Below are positions 6,620-15,099 of a stretch of 64,000 nt of DNA, piece by piece. Below the pieces are notes generated by a model that was given only the letters and a program-made list of their open reading frames with translations, had not been told where the DNA came from and did not search any database. A program made the translations under genes and the position numbers. How positions within the stretch are numbered: position 1 is the stretch's first letter; every line of letters starts with the position of its first letter. The stretch is from Bifidobacterium pullorum subsp. gallinarum (lineage in GTDB: Bacteria; Actinomycetota; Actinomycetes; Actinomycetales; Bifidobacteriaceae). The stretch lies in the NCBI RefSeq assembly GCF_000741215.1, contig NZ_JGYX01000007.1:1-64000 (forward strand). Reading direction: 5' to 3'.

Positions 6620-9076
6620 ATGACTGAAATTACCGCACCGAAGTCCCCCATCACGACTGCGGAGTTCGCGGATGAGATCCGCGAGCAGCTCAAGTACACG
6701 CAGGGCGTGACCGTTGAGCAGGCCACGCCGGCCGACGTGTACGTCGCCGCCTCCACCGCAGTGCGCCGTCATCTCATGGATTCCTGGATGAAGACGCAGC
6801 AGGACATGGTCAACGGCAACACCAAGGCCGTCGGTTACCTGAGCGCCGAGTTCCTGATGGGCAAGCAGCTGCGCAACGCGCTGCTCAACGCAGGCCTGAC
6901 CGAGCAGTTCGACGAGGCCGTCGAGCAGCTCGGCTTCGATTACCAGGACGTCGTCGACGCCGAGTACGAGCCCGCGCTCGGCAACGGTGGCCTGGGTCGT
7001 CTGGCCGCCTGTTTCATCGACTCGCTGGCCTCGCTGGGCGTGCCGGCATTCGGCTACGGCATCCAGTACCAGTACGGCATCTTCAAGCAGTCCTTCAACG
7101 AGCAGGGCCAGCAGATCGAGAACCCGGAGTACTGGCTGGCCAACGAGGAGCCGTGGGGCCATGTGGACTACAACCGTTCGCAGCGCGTGGACTTCGGCGG
7201 CTACGTGGCCGATGAGGACGGCAAGCGCGTGTGGCACCCGGCCACCTGCGTGCGCGCCGTGCCGGTCGACTACATGGTGCCGGGCTACGCCTCGGGCCGT
7301 GTGAACACGCTGCGCCTGTGGACCGCCAAGAGCTACGACGAGTTCGACCTGCTCACCTTCAACCGTTCCGACTATCTCAACGCCGTCCGCCCGCAGGTCG
7401 ATGCCGAGAACATCTCCAAGATCCTGTACCCGGAGGATTCCACGCCGCAGGGCAAGCGTCTGCGCCTGCAGCAGCAGTACTTCTTCGTGTCCGCGTCCAT
7501 CCACGACGCAATCCGCGTGTTCTACCCGGGCCAGGACAAGCCGGACCTGACCACCTTCCCGGACAAGATCACCTTCCAGCTCAACGACACGCACCCGGTC
7601 ATCGGCATCCCGGAGCTCATGCGCGTGCTGATCGACGAGTACGGCTACGACTGGGATACCGCGTGGGACATCACCACCCGCACGTTCAACTACACCTGCC
7701 ACACGCTGCTGCCGGAGGCGCTTGAGGTGTGGCCGGCCAACCTGATCGGCGAGCTGCTGCCGCGTCATCTGGAGATCATCTACCAGATCAACGACCACTT
7801 CCTGAACGAGATCGCCGGCAAGACCCGCGACAAGGCCAAGATCGAGCGCATGCGCATCGTCACCGAGGGTGACGACCCGCAGGTGCGCATGGCCTACCTG
7901 GCTGTGGCCGGCGGCTCGCACGTCAACGGCGTGGCCGAGCTGCACTCGCAGCTGCTCAAGGACATCACGCTCAAGGACTTCTCCGACCTGTACGGCGAGA
8001 AGTTCACGAACGTGACCAACGGCGTGACCCCCCGCCGCTTCATCAAGCTGGCCAACCCGCGCCTGTCCGACCTGATCACCGAAGGCCTGGGCACCGACAA
8101 GTGGCTGAGCGACCTGGAGCTGCTCAAGGGCCTCGAACCGCTGGCGCAGGATGACGAGTTCGTCAAGAAGTTCGCCGAGGTCAAGCACGCCAACAAGGTG
8201 AGCTTCGCCAACTACGCCAAGCGTCAGTACGGCTTCGACATGAACCCGGACACCATGTTCAACTCCATGATCAAGCGTCTGCACGAGTACAAGCGTCAGA
8301 GCCTGAAGATCCTGGCCCTGATCGCCCGCTACGCGGACATCAAGAACGGCAACATGTCCGCCGACGATGTCATGCCGCGCACCGTGATCTTCGGCGCCAA
8401 GTCCGCCCCGGGCTACTACATGGCCAAGCTGACGATCCAGCTGATCAACAACGTGGCCCGCGTGGTCAACAACGATCCGGACGTCAAGGGCAAGCTCAAC
8501 GTGTTCTTCCCGTGGAACTACAACGTGCGTCTGGCCCAGCACCTGATCCCGGCCACCGACCTGGACGAGCAGATCTCGCAGGCCGGCAAGGAGGCCTCCG
8601 GCACCGGCAACATGAAGTTCGCCCTCAACGGCGCGCTGACCGTCGGTACGCTCGACGGCGCGAACGTGGAGATCCGCGAACGCGTCGGCGCCGAGAACTT
8701 CTTCCTCTTCGGCATGACCGTGGACGAGGTGGAGGAGCTCTACGCCAAGGGCTACGGTCCGGCCGCCTACTACGAGGCCAACCCGCGCCTGAAGCAGGCC
8801 ATCGACATGATCTCCAACGGCACCTTCTCCAACGGCGACCGCAACACCTTCGCGCCGCTCGTTGCCGACTGGCTGACCAAGGATTACTTCATGACCCTGG
8901 CCGACTTCGACTCCTACACCGCCATCCAGTCCGACATCGAGGCCCTGTACCGCACCCCGCTCGAATGGCACCGCAAGGCCCTCATCAACGTGGCGAACTC
9001 CGGCTACTTCAGCTCGGACCGCTCGATTGAGGATTACCTCGAGCGCATCTGGCACACCGGCCCGCTCGCCGACTGA
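6620..9076 (+). CDS. glgP: Glycogen/maltodextrin phosphorylase
   Basis: 818 residues of GT35 alpha-glucan phosphorylase, which releases glucose 1-phosphate from the non-reducing ends of glycogen, starch or maltodextrin with phosphate. Visible landmarks are AEFLMGKQL and ALGNGGLGRLAACFIDS near the N-terminus, the conserved ATP/phosphate half with NDTHPVIGIPELMR, KRLHEYKRQ, and the pyridoxal-phosphate lysine in GTGNMKFALNGALTVGTLDGAN (Lys666). The start at 6620 has GAGGGAG upstream; the longer frame is not supported. Codon use is strongly biased to G/C third positions, as expected for a highly expressed gene. A LacI-type site lies upstream and a strong hairpin follows the stop. Confidence 0.97.
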   Translation: MTEITAPKSPITTAEFADEIREQLKYTQGVTVEQATPADVYVAASTAVRRHLMDSWMKTQQDMVNGNTKAVGYLSAEFLMGKQLRNALLNAGLTEQFDEAVEQLGFDYQDVVDAEYEPALGNGGLGRLAACFIDSLASLGVPAFGYGIQYQYGIFKQSFNEQGQQIENPEYWLANEEPWGHVDYNRSQRVDFGGYVADEDGKRVWHPATCVRAVPVDYMVPGYASGRVNTLRLWTAKSYDEFDLLTFNRSDYLNAVRPQVDAENISKILYPEDSTPQGKRLRLQQQYFFVSASIHDAIRVFYPGQDKPDLTTFPDKITFQLNDTHPVIGIPELMRVLIDEYGYDWDTAWDITTRTFNYTCHTLLPEALEVWPANLIGELLPRHLEIIYQINDHFLNEIAGKTRDKAKIERMRIVTEGDDPQVRMAYLAVAGGSHVNGVAELHSQLLKDITLKDFSDLYGEKFTNVTNGVTPRRFIKLANPRLSDLITEGLGTDKWLSDLELLKGLEPLAQDDEFVKKFAEVKHANKVSFANYAKRQYGFDMNPDTMFNSMIKRLHEYKRQSLKILALIARYADIKNGNMSADDVMPRTVIFGAKSAPGYYMAKLTIQLINNVARVVNNDPDVKGKLNVFFPWNYNVRLAQHLIPATDLDEQISQAGKEASGTGNMKFALNGALTVGTLDGANVEIRERVGAENFFLFGMTVDEVEELYAKGYGPAAYYEANPRLKQAIDMISNGTFSNGDRNTFAPLVADWLTKDYFMTLADFDSYTAIQSDIEALYRTPLEWHRKALINVANSGYFSSDRSIEDYLERIWHTGPLAD

Positions 9077-9110
9077 CGAAGTGTCCGCTCACTGAGCGTT
9101 GAACTGCAAC

Positions 9111-9138
9111 GGGGCCCGCACCAGCAGGTGCGGGTCCC
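9111..9138 (+). terminator. Terminator hairpin after glgP
   Basis: A 12-bp stem (9111-9122 with 9127-9138, one G-T pair) with a four-base loop, 34 bases after the glgP stop codon. The following CAACTTAT is only weakly T-rich. Confidence 0.7.
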
Positions 9139-9186
9139 AACTTATATCGTGCCGTATTGCCGCTGGGCGGTTCCGGACACAACGAA

Positions 9187-9216
9187 AAGGTCCGCCCCTG
9201 TGAAGGGACGGACCTT
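9187..9216 (-). terminator. Terminator of the small membrane-protein gene
   Basis: A perfect 8-bp stem (9187-9194 with 9209-9216) around a 14-base loop. Read on the minus strand it ends in a CTTTTCG run, the form of an intrinsic terminator for the gene at 9247-9486. Confidence 0.75.
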
Positions 9217-9246
9217 ATCAAGTCCATATTGCGGATGGAACCCCGA

Positions 9247-9486
9247 TCAGGCCTCTTCCGGAGTCTCCTCGGCTTCGGCTTCCTCGGCCTCGACAGCCGG
9301 CGTCTCGGTGGCGGCTTCCTTGGCCAGGCCCAGATCAACGGGCGAGGAGCTGTTCTCCCACGGTTCCTCCCACGGATCATAATCCGGATTCTGCTGCTTG
9401 TAGATGTACAGGCCGACGACTGCGGCAAGCAATGCACCGAACAGCAACGCGAAGAACTTCCAACCGCTGGACGACTTACGCTCCAT
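9247..9486 (-). CDS. Small single-span membrane protein with acidic tail
   Basis: 79 residues: a short basic start, one transmembrane helix (about 8-28, FFALLFGALLAAVVGLYIY), then a charged outer or inner tail with a PWEEPWEN motif and a final glutamate/alanine-rich stretch. The ATG at 9486 has a strong AAAGGAGG five bases upstream and is preferred over an in-frame ATG 21 bases earlier. Family not recognised with certainty; similar short proteins with a DPWEEPW-like box are common in bifidobacteria. Its own terminator shows it is a single-gene unit. Confidence 0.8.
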   Translation of the reverse strand: MERKSSSGWKFFALLFGALLAAVVGLYIYKQQNPDYDPWEEPWENSSSPVDLGLAKEAATETPAVEAEEAEAEETPEEA

Positions 9487-9628
9487 AGCGGCCTCCTTTC
9501 CGTACATGTGGCCTGCTCATCCAAGCCAACTCTGCTATCCATCATACGGCGAGGTTTGTAACGATTGGGTGGATTTCCGCAATGCGGCGCCGGTGTGGCG
9601 GCGGCGGAACGGTAATCCGACCGCCCGC

Positions 9629-9634
9629 TAGAGT
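9629..9634 (+). promoter_or_regulatory. -10 element of a leaderless rhomboid transcript
   Basis: TAGAGT ends 7 bases before the ATG and no ribosome-binding site is present, the layout of an actinobacterial leaderless mRNA. Confidence 0.5.
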
Positions 9635-9641
9635 GGATGCC

Positions 9642-10433
9642 ATGGCATACCGTCGTTTCAGTCTGTTCCCCGAGTCGCCGACCCTGCGCGACATATTCTC
9701 CAAACGTGCGATCCGCTACCATTGGCGTGACAATGGCCCGGTATTCTGTGCGGCGATCGCGATCATCTGCATCGCCATCTGGCTGATCGAACTGCTGTTG
9801 TCGATCGTGTCGCCGTCCGCGTTGAACGCGCTGGTGAACTTCGGCGCGATCCAGCCGATGCTGGCCGTGAGCCGTCCATGGACGTTCATCACCTCGATGT
9901 TCCTGCACCAGCCGACCTCGATCCTGCACATCCTGTTCAACATGCTGACGCTGTGGTCGGTGGGCCCGCTGCTGGAACGTCTGATGGGGCATTGGCCGTT
10001 CCTGGCGCTGTACATGCTCTCCGGCATCGGCGGCGGCATGGGCATGATGCTGTGGGGCGCGCTGGCTCCGGGCCAGGCCGGATGGTTCACGGCCGCCTAC
10101 GGCGCCTCCGGCGCGCTGTTCGGTCTGTTCGCGGCGGTGCTGGTCGTCTACCGCCGTGTGGGGGCGGACATCACCTCCATGCTGGTGTGGATGGTCATCA
10201 ACTTCCTGATGCCGGTGGTGGTCCGCAACGTGGCCTGGCAGGCGCATGTGGGCGGCTTTCTGGTCGGAGCGCTGTTCACCTGGCTGCTGGTCTCCGGCCT
10301 GCATGCGCTGCGCGGCAAGAGCCTGGCCTACCGTTCGGCGGTGTATGGCGCGGCCGTGTTCGTGCTGATGGTGGTGGTGATCCTGCTGTGCGATCTGGGC
10401 AACCCCATCGGCTGGATGCTCCGGCTGTTCTGA
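9642..10433 (+). CDS. Rhomboid-family intramembrane serine protease
   Basis: 263 residues with at least six transmembrane helices. The rhomboid core is clear: FLHQPTSILHILFNMLTLW in the first loop and helix, catalytic Ser156 in YGASGALFG, and catalytic His202 in AHVGGFLVG. The family cleaves transmembrane segments of membrane proteins. The soluble N-terminal arm (1-32) is basic and may be cytoplasmic. Start at 9642 because homology begins shortly after and a -10 box sits 7 bases upstream; there is no clear ribosome site. Substrate unknown. It stands alone, followed by a hairpin. Confidence 0.9.
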   Translation: MAYRRFSLFPESPTLRDIFSKRAIRYHWRDNGPVFCAAIAIICIAIWLIELLLSIVSPSALNALVNFGAIQPMLAVSRPWTFITSMFLHQPTSILHILFNMLTLWSVGPLLERLMGHWPFLALYMLSGIGGGMGMMLWGALAPGQAGWFTAAYGASGALFGLFAAVLVVYRRVGADITSMLVWMVINFLMPVVVRNVAWQAHVGGFLVGALFTWLLVSGLHALRGKSLAYRSAVYGAAVFVLMVVVILLCDLGNPIGWMLRLF

Positions 10434-10441
10434 TGAACCCT

Positions 10442-10472
10442 GGCGTCCCGCATCATACTGGTGCGGGACGCC
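10442..10472. terminator. Hairpin between rhomboid and methyltransferase genes
   Basis: An 11-bp perfect stem (10442-10452 with 10462-10472) with a 9-base loop between convergent genes. No T-tract follows. The rest of 10434-10601 shows nothing else. Confidence 0.55.
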
Positions 10473-10601
10473 GGCTTGCGGATGCGGGATTCGCCGCATG
10501 CAGGTTGAGGGCCGGGAATCGGTTGACGGCGCGGCGGTCACGGTTGGCTGCGTACGTTATGCAGCCGACGAAGTAGCCGGCGGCTCGGCGGACGCGGCTG
10601 A

Positions 10602-12122
10602 TCACAGGTGTGTGGCGCGGATGATGATGCGTCTGTCGTCGCGGTCGGTGGTGGCGAACAGGTAGGCGTCTCCGCCGTCTTGAAGTTTGAGTCTGCCGCG
10701 CAGCTGGCTGACCGACATCGGGAAGTTGCGCGTGGCGATGTTGGCGTGCGTCAGCCCGGACAGTCCGCGCTTGAGGTCCTTCTTGCCCATCGTCATGATT
10801 GCGTCCACCCGGAACGCTCGCCCCGGGAACCCCTCCACCGGCGTATCCGAAACGAATAGGTGACTGTTCGGCGCCAGCTGCGGCACCCCGAACGCCGACG
10901 ACAGGGCGGCGAAGCATCCGGCCTTCATAATCGCCGCGTTCGGCTCGTACAGATACCGGAACGGCAGCCCATCATCCGCGTGGCTCACCGGATCGCCATC
11001 CGCATCGGTGGTCGAACTGTCTTCCGCGACCGTTCCGCCAGCCGTGACACCGGTTGCAGCGCCATCCGCGGAACCGGCGAGGGCTTCACCGTCATTGGCC
11101 GATTCGATATTCGTTGTGCCGGTTGCAGCGCCGTCCGAATGCCGGGCGGTACCGACGGAGTGCACTCCGGTCGCATCCGCCGCAACCGTGAACCGCTCCG
11201 TGCCCCGTGCGGTGATGTTGACGCAGTGGACCGTCACCGGCGCATCCTCGACGGGCACCGCATCGGGCTGCCCGCGCAGCACCAGCAGCAGCTCCTTGCA
11301 CTCGTTCGCCACCGCAACGATGTGAACCTCCCGCACCGTGCCGCGGCAATCTTCCACGGCCTTGTGCCAGTCCAGCATCGGGGATAGCTTGACCAGCACA
11401 TGCCCGGCCTTGGCGGTCAGCAGGTCCAGCATGCCCAGAATGTCGGGCGTGCAGTCGGCGATGGCGAACGTGCGGCCGCCGTGCTCGTCCCTCCGTGCGG
11501 GATCGATGACGATGATGTCCGCGCGGTCCGCCGTCGCCAGGAACGAGGCGGCGTCGGCGTTGACGACCTGTGCGTCGCCCAGTCCCAGCAGATCAAGGTT
11601 GTGACGGGCGATGTCGCACAGGTCCGGTTGCCGCTCCACGTACACGGCTTGGGCGAAGTTCCGCGCCATGGTGGAGAAGTCGACGCCGAACCCGCCGGTC
11701 AGGTCAATCAGTCGGCCACGACGTGGGGCGGCGGAGGCGACGTCGGGGGCGGCAGTGTCGGCGGTCGTCGTGGATACCGTGGTGTCGTGGGGTTCGTCGG
11801 ATTGTTCGGACTGGGCATGTGCTGCGATGTCGGACTGCGCGGGGGCTCCGTCCGACGCCATGAGCCGCGTCGCCAGTTCGGCTTTGTACCGGGCGGTCGG
11901 CTCCGATGAACATTGCTCCATCGACAGGTGGGGAGGGTAGATGATGCCGTCGGTATCCGCCCATTGGGGCAGTTTGGTGCGGGCCGTCTGCCAACCCGCG
12001 ATCTGATCCAGCGCCCACGGCAGATCGAGATCCGGTGTGCGCTTGGCGTGCAACGCGAGATCCCGCACATCGTCCGTGCGATGGCTGCGGATGAATTCAC
12101 GGGTTTGTTGGCTGATTTCCAC
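10602..12122 (-). CDS. Class I SAM-dependent methyltransferase with THUMP-like C-terminal domain
   Basis: About 506 residues if the GTG at 12122 is used. The N-terminal helical part contains WALDQIAGWQTARTKLP; the SAM site is IDLTGGFGVDFSTMA (near 139-153); motif IV is the unusual IVIDPARRDEHGGR (204-217); and the end is a THUMP-like domain ending in MTMGKKDLKRG...ANIATRNFPMS. The family occurs in Actinobacteria and Bacteroidetes and probably modifies RNA; the exact substrate is not established. Two low-complexity inserts (about 95-135 and 320-385, rich in Ala, Thr, Asp) look like linkers. The longest frame starts 47 codons earlier, but those residues look non-coding; a TACAAT box lies 7 bases before the GTG. 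Confidence 0.82.
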   Translation of the reverse strand: MEISQQTREFIRSHRTDDVRDLALHAKRTPDLDLPWALDQIAGWQTARTKLPQWADTDGIIYPPHLSMEQCSSEPTARYKAELATRLMASDGAPAQSDIAAHAQSEQSDEPHDTTVSTTTADTAAPDVASAAPRRGRLIDLTGGFGVDFSTMARNFAQAVYVERQPDLCDIARHNLDLLGLGDAQVVNADAASFLATADRADIIVIDPARRDEHGGRTFAIADCTPDILGMLDLLTAKAGHVLVKLSPMLDWHKAVEDCRGTVREVHIVAVANECKELLLVLRGQPDAVPVEDAPVTVHCVNITARGTERFTVAADATGVHSVGTARHSDGAATGTTNIESANDGEALAGSADGAATGVTAGGTVAEDSSTTDADGDPVSHADDGLPFRYLYEPNAAIMKAGCFAALSSAFGVPQLAPNSHLFVSDTPVEGFPGRAFRVDAIMTMGKKDLKRGLSGLTHANIATRNFPMSVSQLRGRLKLQDGGDAYLFATTDRDDRRIIIRATHL

Positions 12123-12129
12123 GACAAGT

Positions 12130-12135
12130 ATTGTA
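12130..12135 (-). promoter_or_regulatory. -10 element of a leaderless methyltransferase transcript
   Basis: On the minus strand TACAAT ends 7 bases before the GTG start, with no ribosome-binding site between. Confidence 0.5.
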
Positions 12136-12166
12136 TCGGCGTCATGTGGGCGGCATGCGCGGCATC

Positions 12167-12240
12167 CACATGTACATGACGGAACGCTGATAGACGCGCG
12201 ACTGTAGACGTGAGCGTGAGCGGCGCTCACATGTACATGA
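12167..12240. repeat. Pair of 13-bp direct repeats upstream of the methyltransferase gene
   Basis: CACATGTACATGA occurs at 12167-12179 and again at 12228-12240; each copy is nearly palindromic around TGTACA. A diverged third copy may be CCACATGCACACA at about 12288-12300. They lie 45-120 bases upstream of the predicted start and could be operator sites, or part of the neighbouring DnaA-box locus. Confidence 0.5.
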
Positions 12241-12316
12241 TGAAATGGCTGACGCACCGCCACGGGTTATTGGTGGCCATACTGCACCCACATGCACACA
12301 ACGGAACATGGTGGAT

Positions 12317-12469
12317 TGTGGATAACTCTGTCCACACTTCTCCACACGGTGAGACCGTTGGTATTGGTGGATTTGTGTATAACTTTGTGGATAACTTGGG
12401 GCATTATCCACCGGTTATACCCACACTATCCCCAACTTATCCACATGGATATCCACAGATTGTGGAAAA
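12317..12469. other. Cluster of DnaA boxes (replication-origin-like or DnaA-titration locus)
   Basis: Four exact matches to the DnaA box TTATNCACA lie within 130 bases: 12317-12325, 12374-12382 and 12386-12394 on the minus strand, and 12437-12445 on the plus strand. Single-mismatch copies are at 12338-12346, 12404-12412, 12415-12423 and 12449-12457 (plus) and 12461-12469 (minus). An AT-rich segment with three 16-bp repeats follows at once. This is the composition of an oriC, yet dnaA and dnaN are not in the window. It may be the origin itself, a secondary DnaA-binding (datA-like) locus, or a DnaA-controlled promoter region. Confidence 0.75.
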
Positions 12470-12513
12470 CTACACCGGTGTTGTTTATCGCAGTCTGCTT
12501 ATCGAAGGCACAG

Positions 12514-12571
12514 TGAGTATTTTTGCTCAGTTGTTGAGTAAAAATACTCAATGACTGAGCAAAAATACTCA
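12514..12571. repeat. Three 16-bp TGAGYAAAAATACTCA repeats in an AT-rich segment
   Basis: Copies are at 12514-12529 (minus orientation), 12535-12550 and 12556-12571. The first and third are identical; the middle differs at one base and is itself a palindrome (TGAGTA-AAAA-TACTCA). Spacing is 21 bases between copies, two helical turns, which suits cooperative protein binding or a DNA-unwinding element. They adjoin the DnaA-box cluster. The rest of 12572-12719 shows nothing. Confidence 0.75.
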
Positions 12572-12719
12572 ATCGAATGAAAAACGCTACATATATCGGT
12601 TCTTCTGGTCTCTGCGTGGCACGCCTCAGGATGGTGGTGTCTCACTGCGTACGCACATGAAATCAGTGGTGCCGCCCCGGCTGCAACGGTAGCGGCGCCT
12701 CCAACCGGGCACGGCCGGC

Positions 12720-13970
12720 TTATAACGAGATCTTATCCCAGTCGCTCGCCTTGGGGATGCGTCTGATCGGTGGATAGACCCATATCGCGATGGCGCTCAA
12801 TGCCATCAGCGTCAGAAAGACGATGACGGCGACGGAGAACCCCCACCGTGCCAGCAGACTTCCCGCAGCGGCGCTGCAGAACGCCGTCAGGATGTTGCAC
12901 GGTACGGTCAGCGCCACCGAGACCCTGCCCTGCATCGATTCGGGTGCCTTGGCGAAGATGAATCCCAGAAGCAAAGCGTTGACGATCGGGAATGGGAAGC
13001 ATGCCACGGAGTTGCTGATCAGAATCCCCCAATAGTTGTGGGTGAACACCATCGGCAACATGGCGATGCAGACGAATGCGAACGCGCTACAGGTGGTGAG
13101 ACCGACCGGTGCCCGTGTGCTGAGCCGGCTGGACACCAATGCGCCGACGAACATGGAAAGAAACACGCCGGTGCTGATGAATCCGATGTAGGTGGCGTTT
13201 GTGCCTGCTGAGGCCAGATGCAGCTGGATGGCGTATTGGATGCCGTTGATGCCGAAATTCAGCACGCTGATGGCGGCGACGCTGATGACGAGCAGGGGTT
13301 TGCGGAACGTCCAGCTCCATCCCTCCGTGAATGCGCGGATGAAGCTGTTGCCGGCTTCATCGTGAGGCGCTTCGTGTTTCGGGAGCCGTGTGGCGGCCAC
13401 GCCGGCTATGGCATACGCGAGGGCGGACAGCAGAAACGGCAGCCACGGGTATATCCCGTACAGGAAGCCGCTGATGGGACTGCCGGACATATTCACCATC
13501 GCGTCACGTCCTTCGTTGAGGCTACGCGCCTTGGGATAGTCCGTGATGGCGATGATCTCCTTCAGCGCGGCGTCCGTGGCGCTGCCCAGAAAACCGTTGA
13601 TCGCCGAGGACGCCGTGGAGATCACCAGCAGCGTCGGCACCGACATGAGATTGAGACCGAGCAGGACGAAGACCGTTCCCCAGCAGAGCACGCCGGCCAA
13701 GGCGTTGACGATGATCAGGGTCCGACGGCTGTGGCGGTCAACGAACGTGCCCCCGAATACGCTGCACACCTGCTGGGCGACCATCGAGGCCGACCCGATC
13801 CATCCGGCGGTGACCGTGGAACCGGAGATGTGGTAGCCGAGCAGGGTTATGGCAAGGATGCGCAGTGCGACGCCAACCGCCGTGGCGGTGTCCGCCGTGA
13901 ACCATGTCGGGTACCCTCGTGTCCTCCACAGTCCCTGTGCGCTGACCCCGCCATGCTGCTGCACGTTCAT
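12720..13970 (-). CDS. Major facilitator superfamily transporter
   Basis: 416 residues with twelve hydrophobic helices. The cytoplasmic loop motif between helices 2 and 3 is GGTFVDRHSRRTLIIVNAL (near 75-93), the MFS motif A type. The sequence resembles the MFS_3/enterobactin-exporter-like and macrolide-efflux-like group. The start at 13970 was chosen because GGAG lies six bases upstream; an in-frame TTG four codons earlier has no such site. Substrate unknown, drug or metabolite efflux being likely. It is a single-gene unit whose 3' end abuts the DnaA-box locus. Confidence 0.88.
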   Translation of the reverse strand: MNVQQHGGVSAQGLWRTRGYPTWFTADTATAVGVALRILAITLLGYHISGSTVTAGWIGSASMVAQQVCSVFGGTFVDRHSRRTLIIVNALAGVLCWGTVFVLLGLNLMSVPTLLVISTASSAINGFLGSATDAALKEIIAITDYPKARSLNEGRDAMVNMSGSPISGFLYGIYPWLPFLLSALAYAIAGVAATRLPKHEAPHDEAGNSFIRAFTEGWSWTFRKPLLVISVAAISVLNFGINGIQYAIQLHLASAGTNATYIGFISTGVFLSMFVGALVSSRLSTRAPVGLTTCSAFAFVCIAMLPMVFTHNYWGILISNSVACFPFPIVNALLLGFIFAKAPESMQGRVSVALTVPCNILTAFCSAAAGSLLARWGFSVAVIVFLTLMALSAIAIWVYPPIRRIPKASDWDKISL

Positions 13971-14257
13971 CTGGCGCTCCAATCAGGTTCCGCTTCGGGA
14001 CGATCGACCACACGTGTGGTGTGCCATGTGCAATCAGTCCGTGTGCTTGGAACTTTCACGATATTGCCCGCCCCTCATGAGATTCATACCGGTATATATA
14101 TTAGGTTTCTTTCTCGCATTCCATTCCGGGGTGTTCGCAACGTGAGCGTTCCGGTATGTGGATGTTATGCCCATTCCCGTGGGCGGACTGGCACTAGCGT
14201 GGAACCTGCAGCGTGTATCGGGCTGCGTGTATGCAATGTTCTTCGGGAGGGGGCGCG

Positions 14258-14443
14258 ATGGAGATCGTAATCGTCATTGTTGTGGTGGTGCTATGCGTCG
14301 CCGTATCGTGGGGGTTCAGCCTGCGTCGGCGGATGGATAAGCACGCACAGGAGGAAAGCGACCCGGAGCTGCGTCAGGCGTACATCGACGCGCAGCGGCA
14401 GATGGACCGTGGTCGCGCCTCCAGCCACGGATTCTTCGGCTGA
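14258..14443 (+). CDS. Small single-span membrane protein
   Basis: 61 residues: an N-terminal helix of valine and isoleucine (2-21), a basic cluster LRRRMDKHAQ, and a short charged tail ending in SSHGFFG. GGGAGG lies upstream of the ATG at 14258. A valine-rich N-anchor with a short cytoplasmic tail is common in bifidobacterial cell-envelope neighbourhoods, but no family was recognised. It converges on crgA with a shared terminator. Confidence 0.65.
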   Translation: MEIVIVIVVVVLCVAVSWGFSLRRRMDKHAQEESDPELRQAYIDAQRQMDRGRASSHGFFG

Positions 14444-14478
14444 GATGAGGATAGCCGGTCGAGACACTCCGGCAATAC

Positions 14479-14516
14479 GCGTGAGGGCCGGCGTCCGAAG
14501 ACACCGGCCCTCACGC
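14479..14516. terminator. Bidirectional terminator between the small membrane gene and crgA
   Basis: A perfect 13-bp stem (14479-14491 with 14504-14516) with a 12-base loop between two convergent genes. Confidence 0.7.
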
Positions 14517-14552
14517 AATACCGCCCCGGCTAACAGGGGCGGACAACGGCGT

Positions 14553-15005
14553 TTAGCGCCACCACATCGTCATCAGGAACCCGATGAGGATGATGCCCAG
14601 CGCAATGGCCAGATTCCACGCGTCGATGCCCGGAATCGGGTAGTTGCCGGTCAGGTAGTAGACCACGGCCCAGATCAGGCCGATGATCATGAATGCGCAG
14701 AACAGCGGCACGAACCAGCGCGGGTTGGACTTGGTGCCCTTGATGGACTCCTCCACGCGGCGGGTGTTCTCCGCCTGACGCTGCATCATCCGCTGCATCT
14801 GCGGGGTCAGCGAAGCCTTGTCGGCGGTGGCGTTGAGCACGGCCTCCACCTTGTCCATCGGAATGCCGTAGTCCTCGTCCTCGTCAGCGGTCTTGTCCGC
14901 TGCCGAAGCGTCGGCAACCTCGGCGGCTTCGTCGGTGGTCTCGACCTGGTCCTGCCAGTCTTCCTGGTCGTGCGCGTTGGTTTCGTGCAACTCTTCGTCA
15001 GCCAT
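14553..15005 (-). CDS. crgA: Cell division protein CrgA
   Basis: About 150 residues. The C-terminal half is the CrgA module: NPRWFVPLFCAFMIIGLIWAVVYYLTG, then YPIPGIDAWNLAIALGIILIGFLM and a final WWR, that is two transmembrane helices joined by a short YPIP-containing loop. CrgA recruits or stabilises PBPs and FtsI/FtsQ at the septum in Actinobacteria (family knowledge). The N-terminal 60 residues are strongly acidic, longer than in Mycobacterium. The start at 15005 has GGAG nine bases upstream; an ATG 15 bases earlier is possible. It is divergent from the DUF881 gene, the same arrangement as in Mycobacterium. Confidence 0.93.
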   Translation of the reverse strand: MADEELHETNAHDQEDWQDQVETTDEAAEVADASAADKTADEDEDYGIPMDKVEAVLNATADKASLTPQMQRMMQRQAENTRRVEESIKGTKSNPRWFVPLFCAFMIIGLIWAVVYYLTGNYPIPGIDAWNLAIALGIILIGFLMTMWWR

Positions 15006-15099
15006 CAGCATAGTCTCCATTCAATAGGCTAAAAGTCATAATAGTGGGTAGACTCGAAAGCGGCCAACAGGCGTACGAAAACCTTGGGCTGGAGGACAT

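Noticed and set aside
6596..9055. 819-residue frame antisense to glgP
   Set aside because: It mirrors the GC-rich third positions of glgP; its protein is repetitive Val/Gly/Leu/Arg and has no ribosome site or family pattern.
12123..12719. Hidden small genes in the DnaA-box region
   Set aside because: Frames such as 12210-12554 have poor codon bias, no ribosome site and are interrupted by the box cluster; a non-coding role explains the region better.
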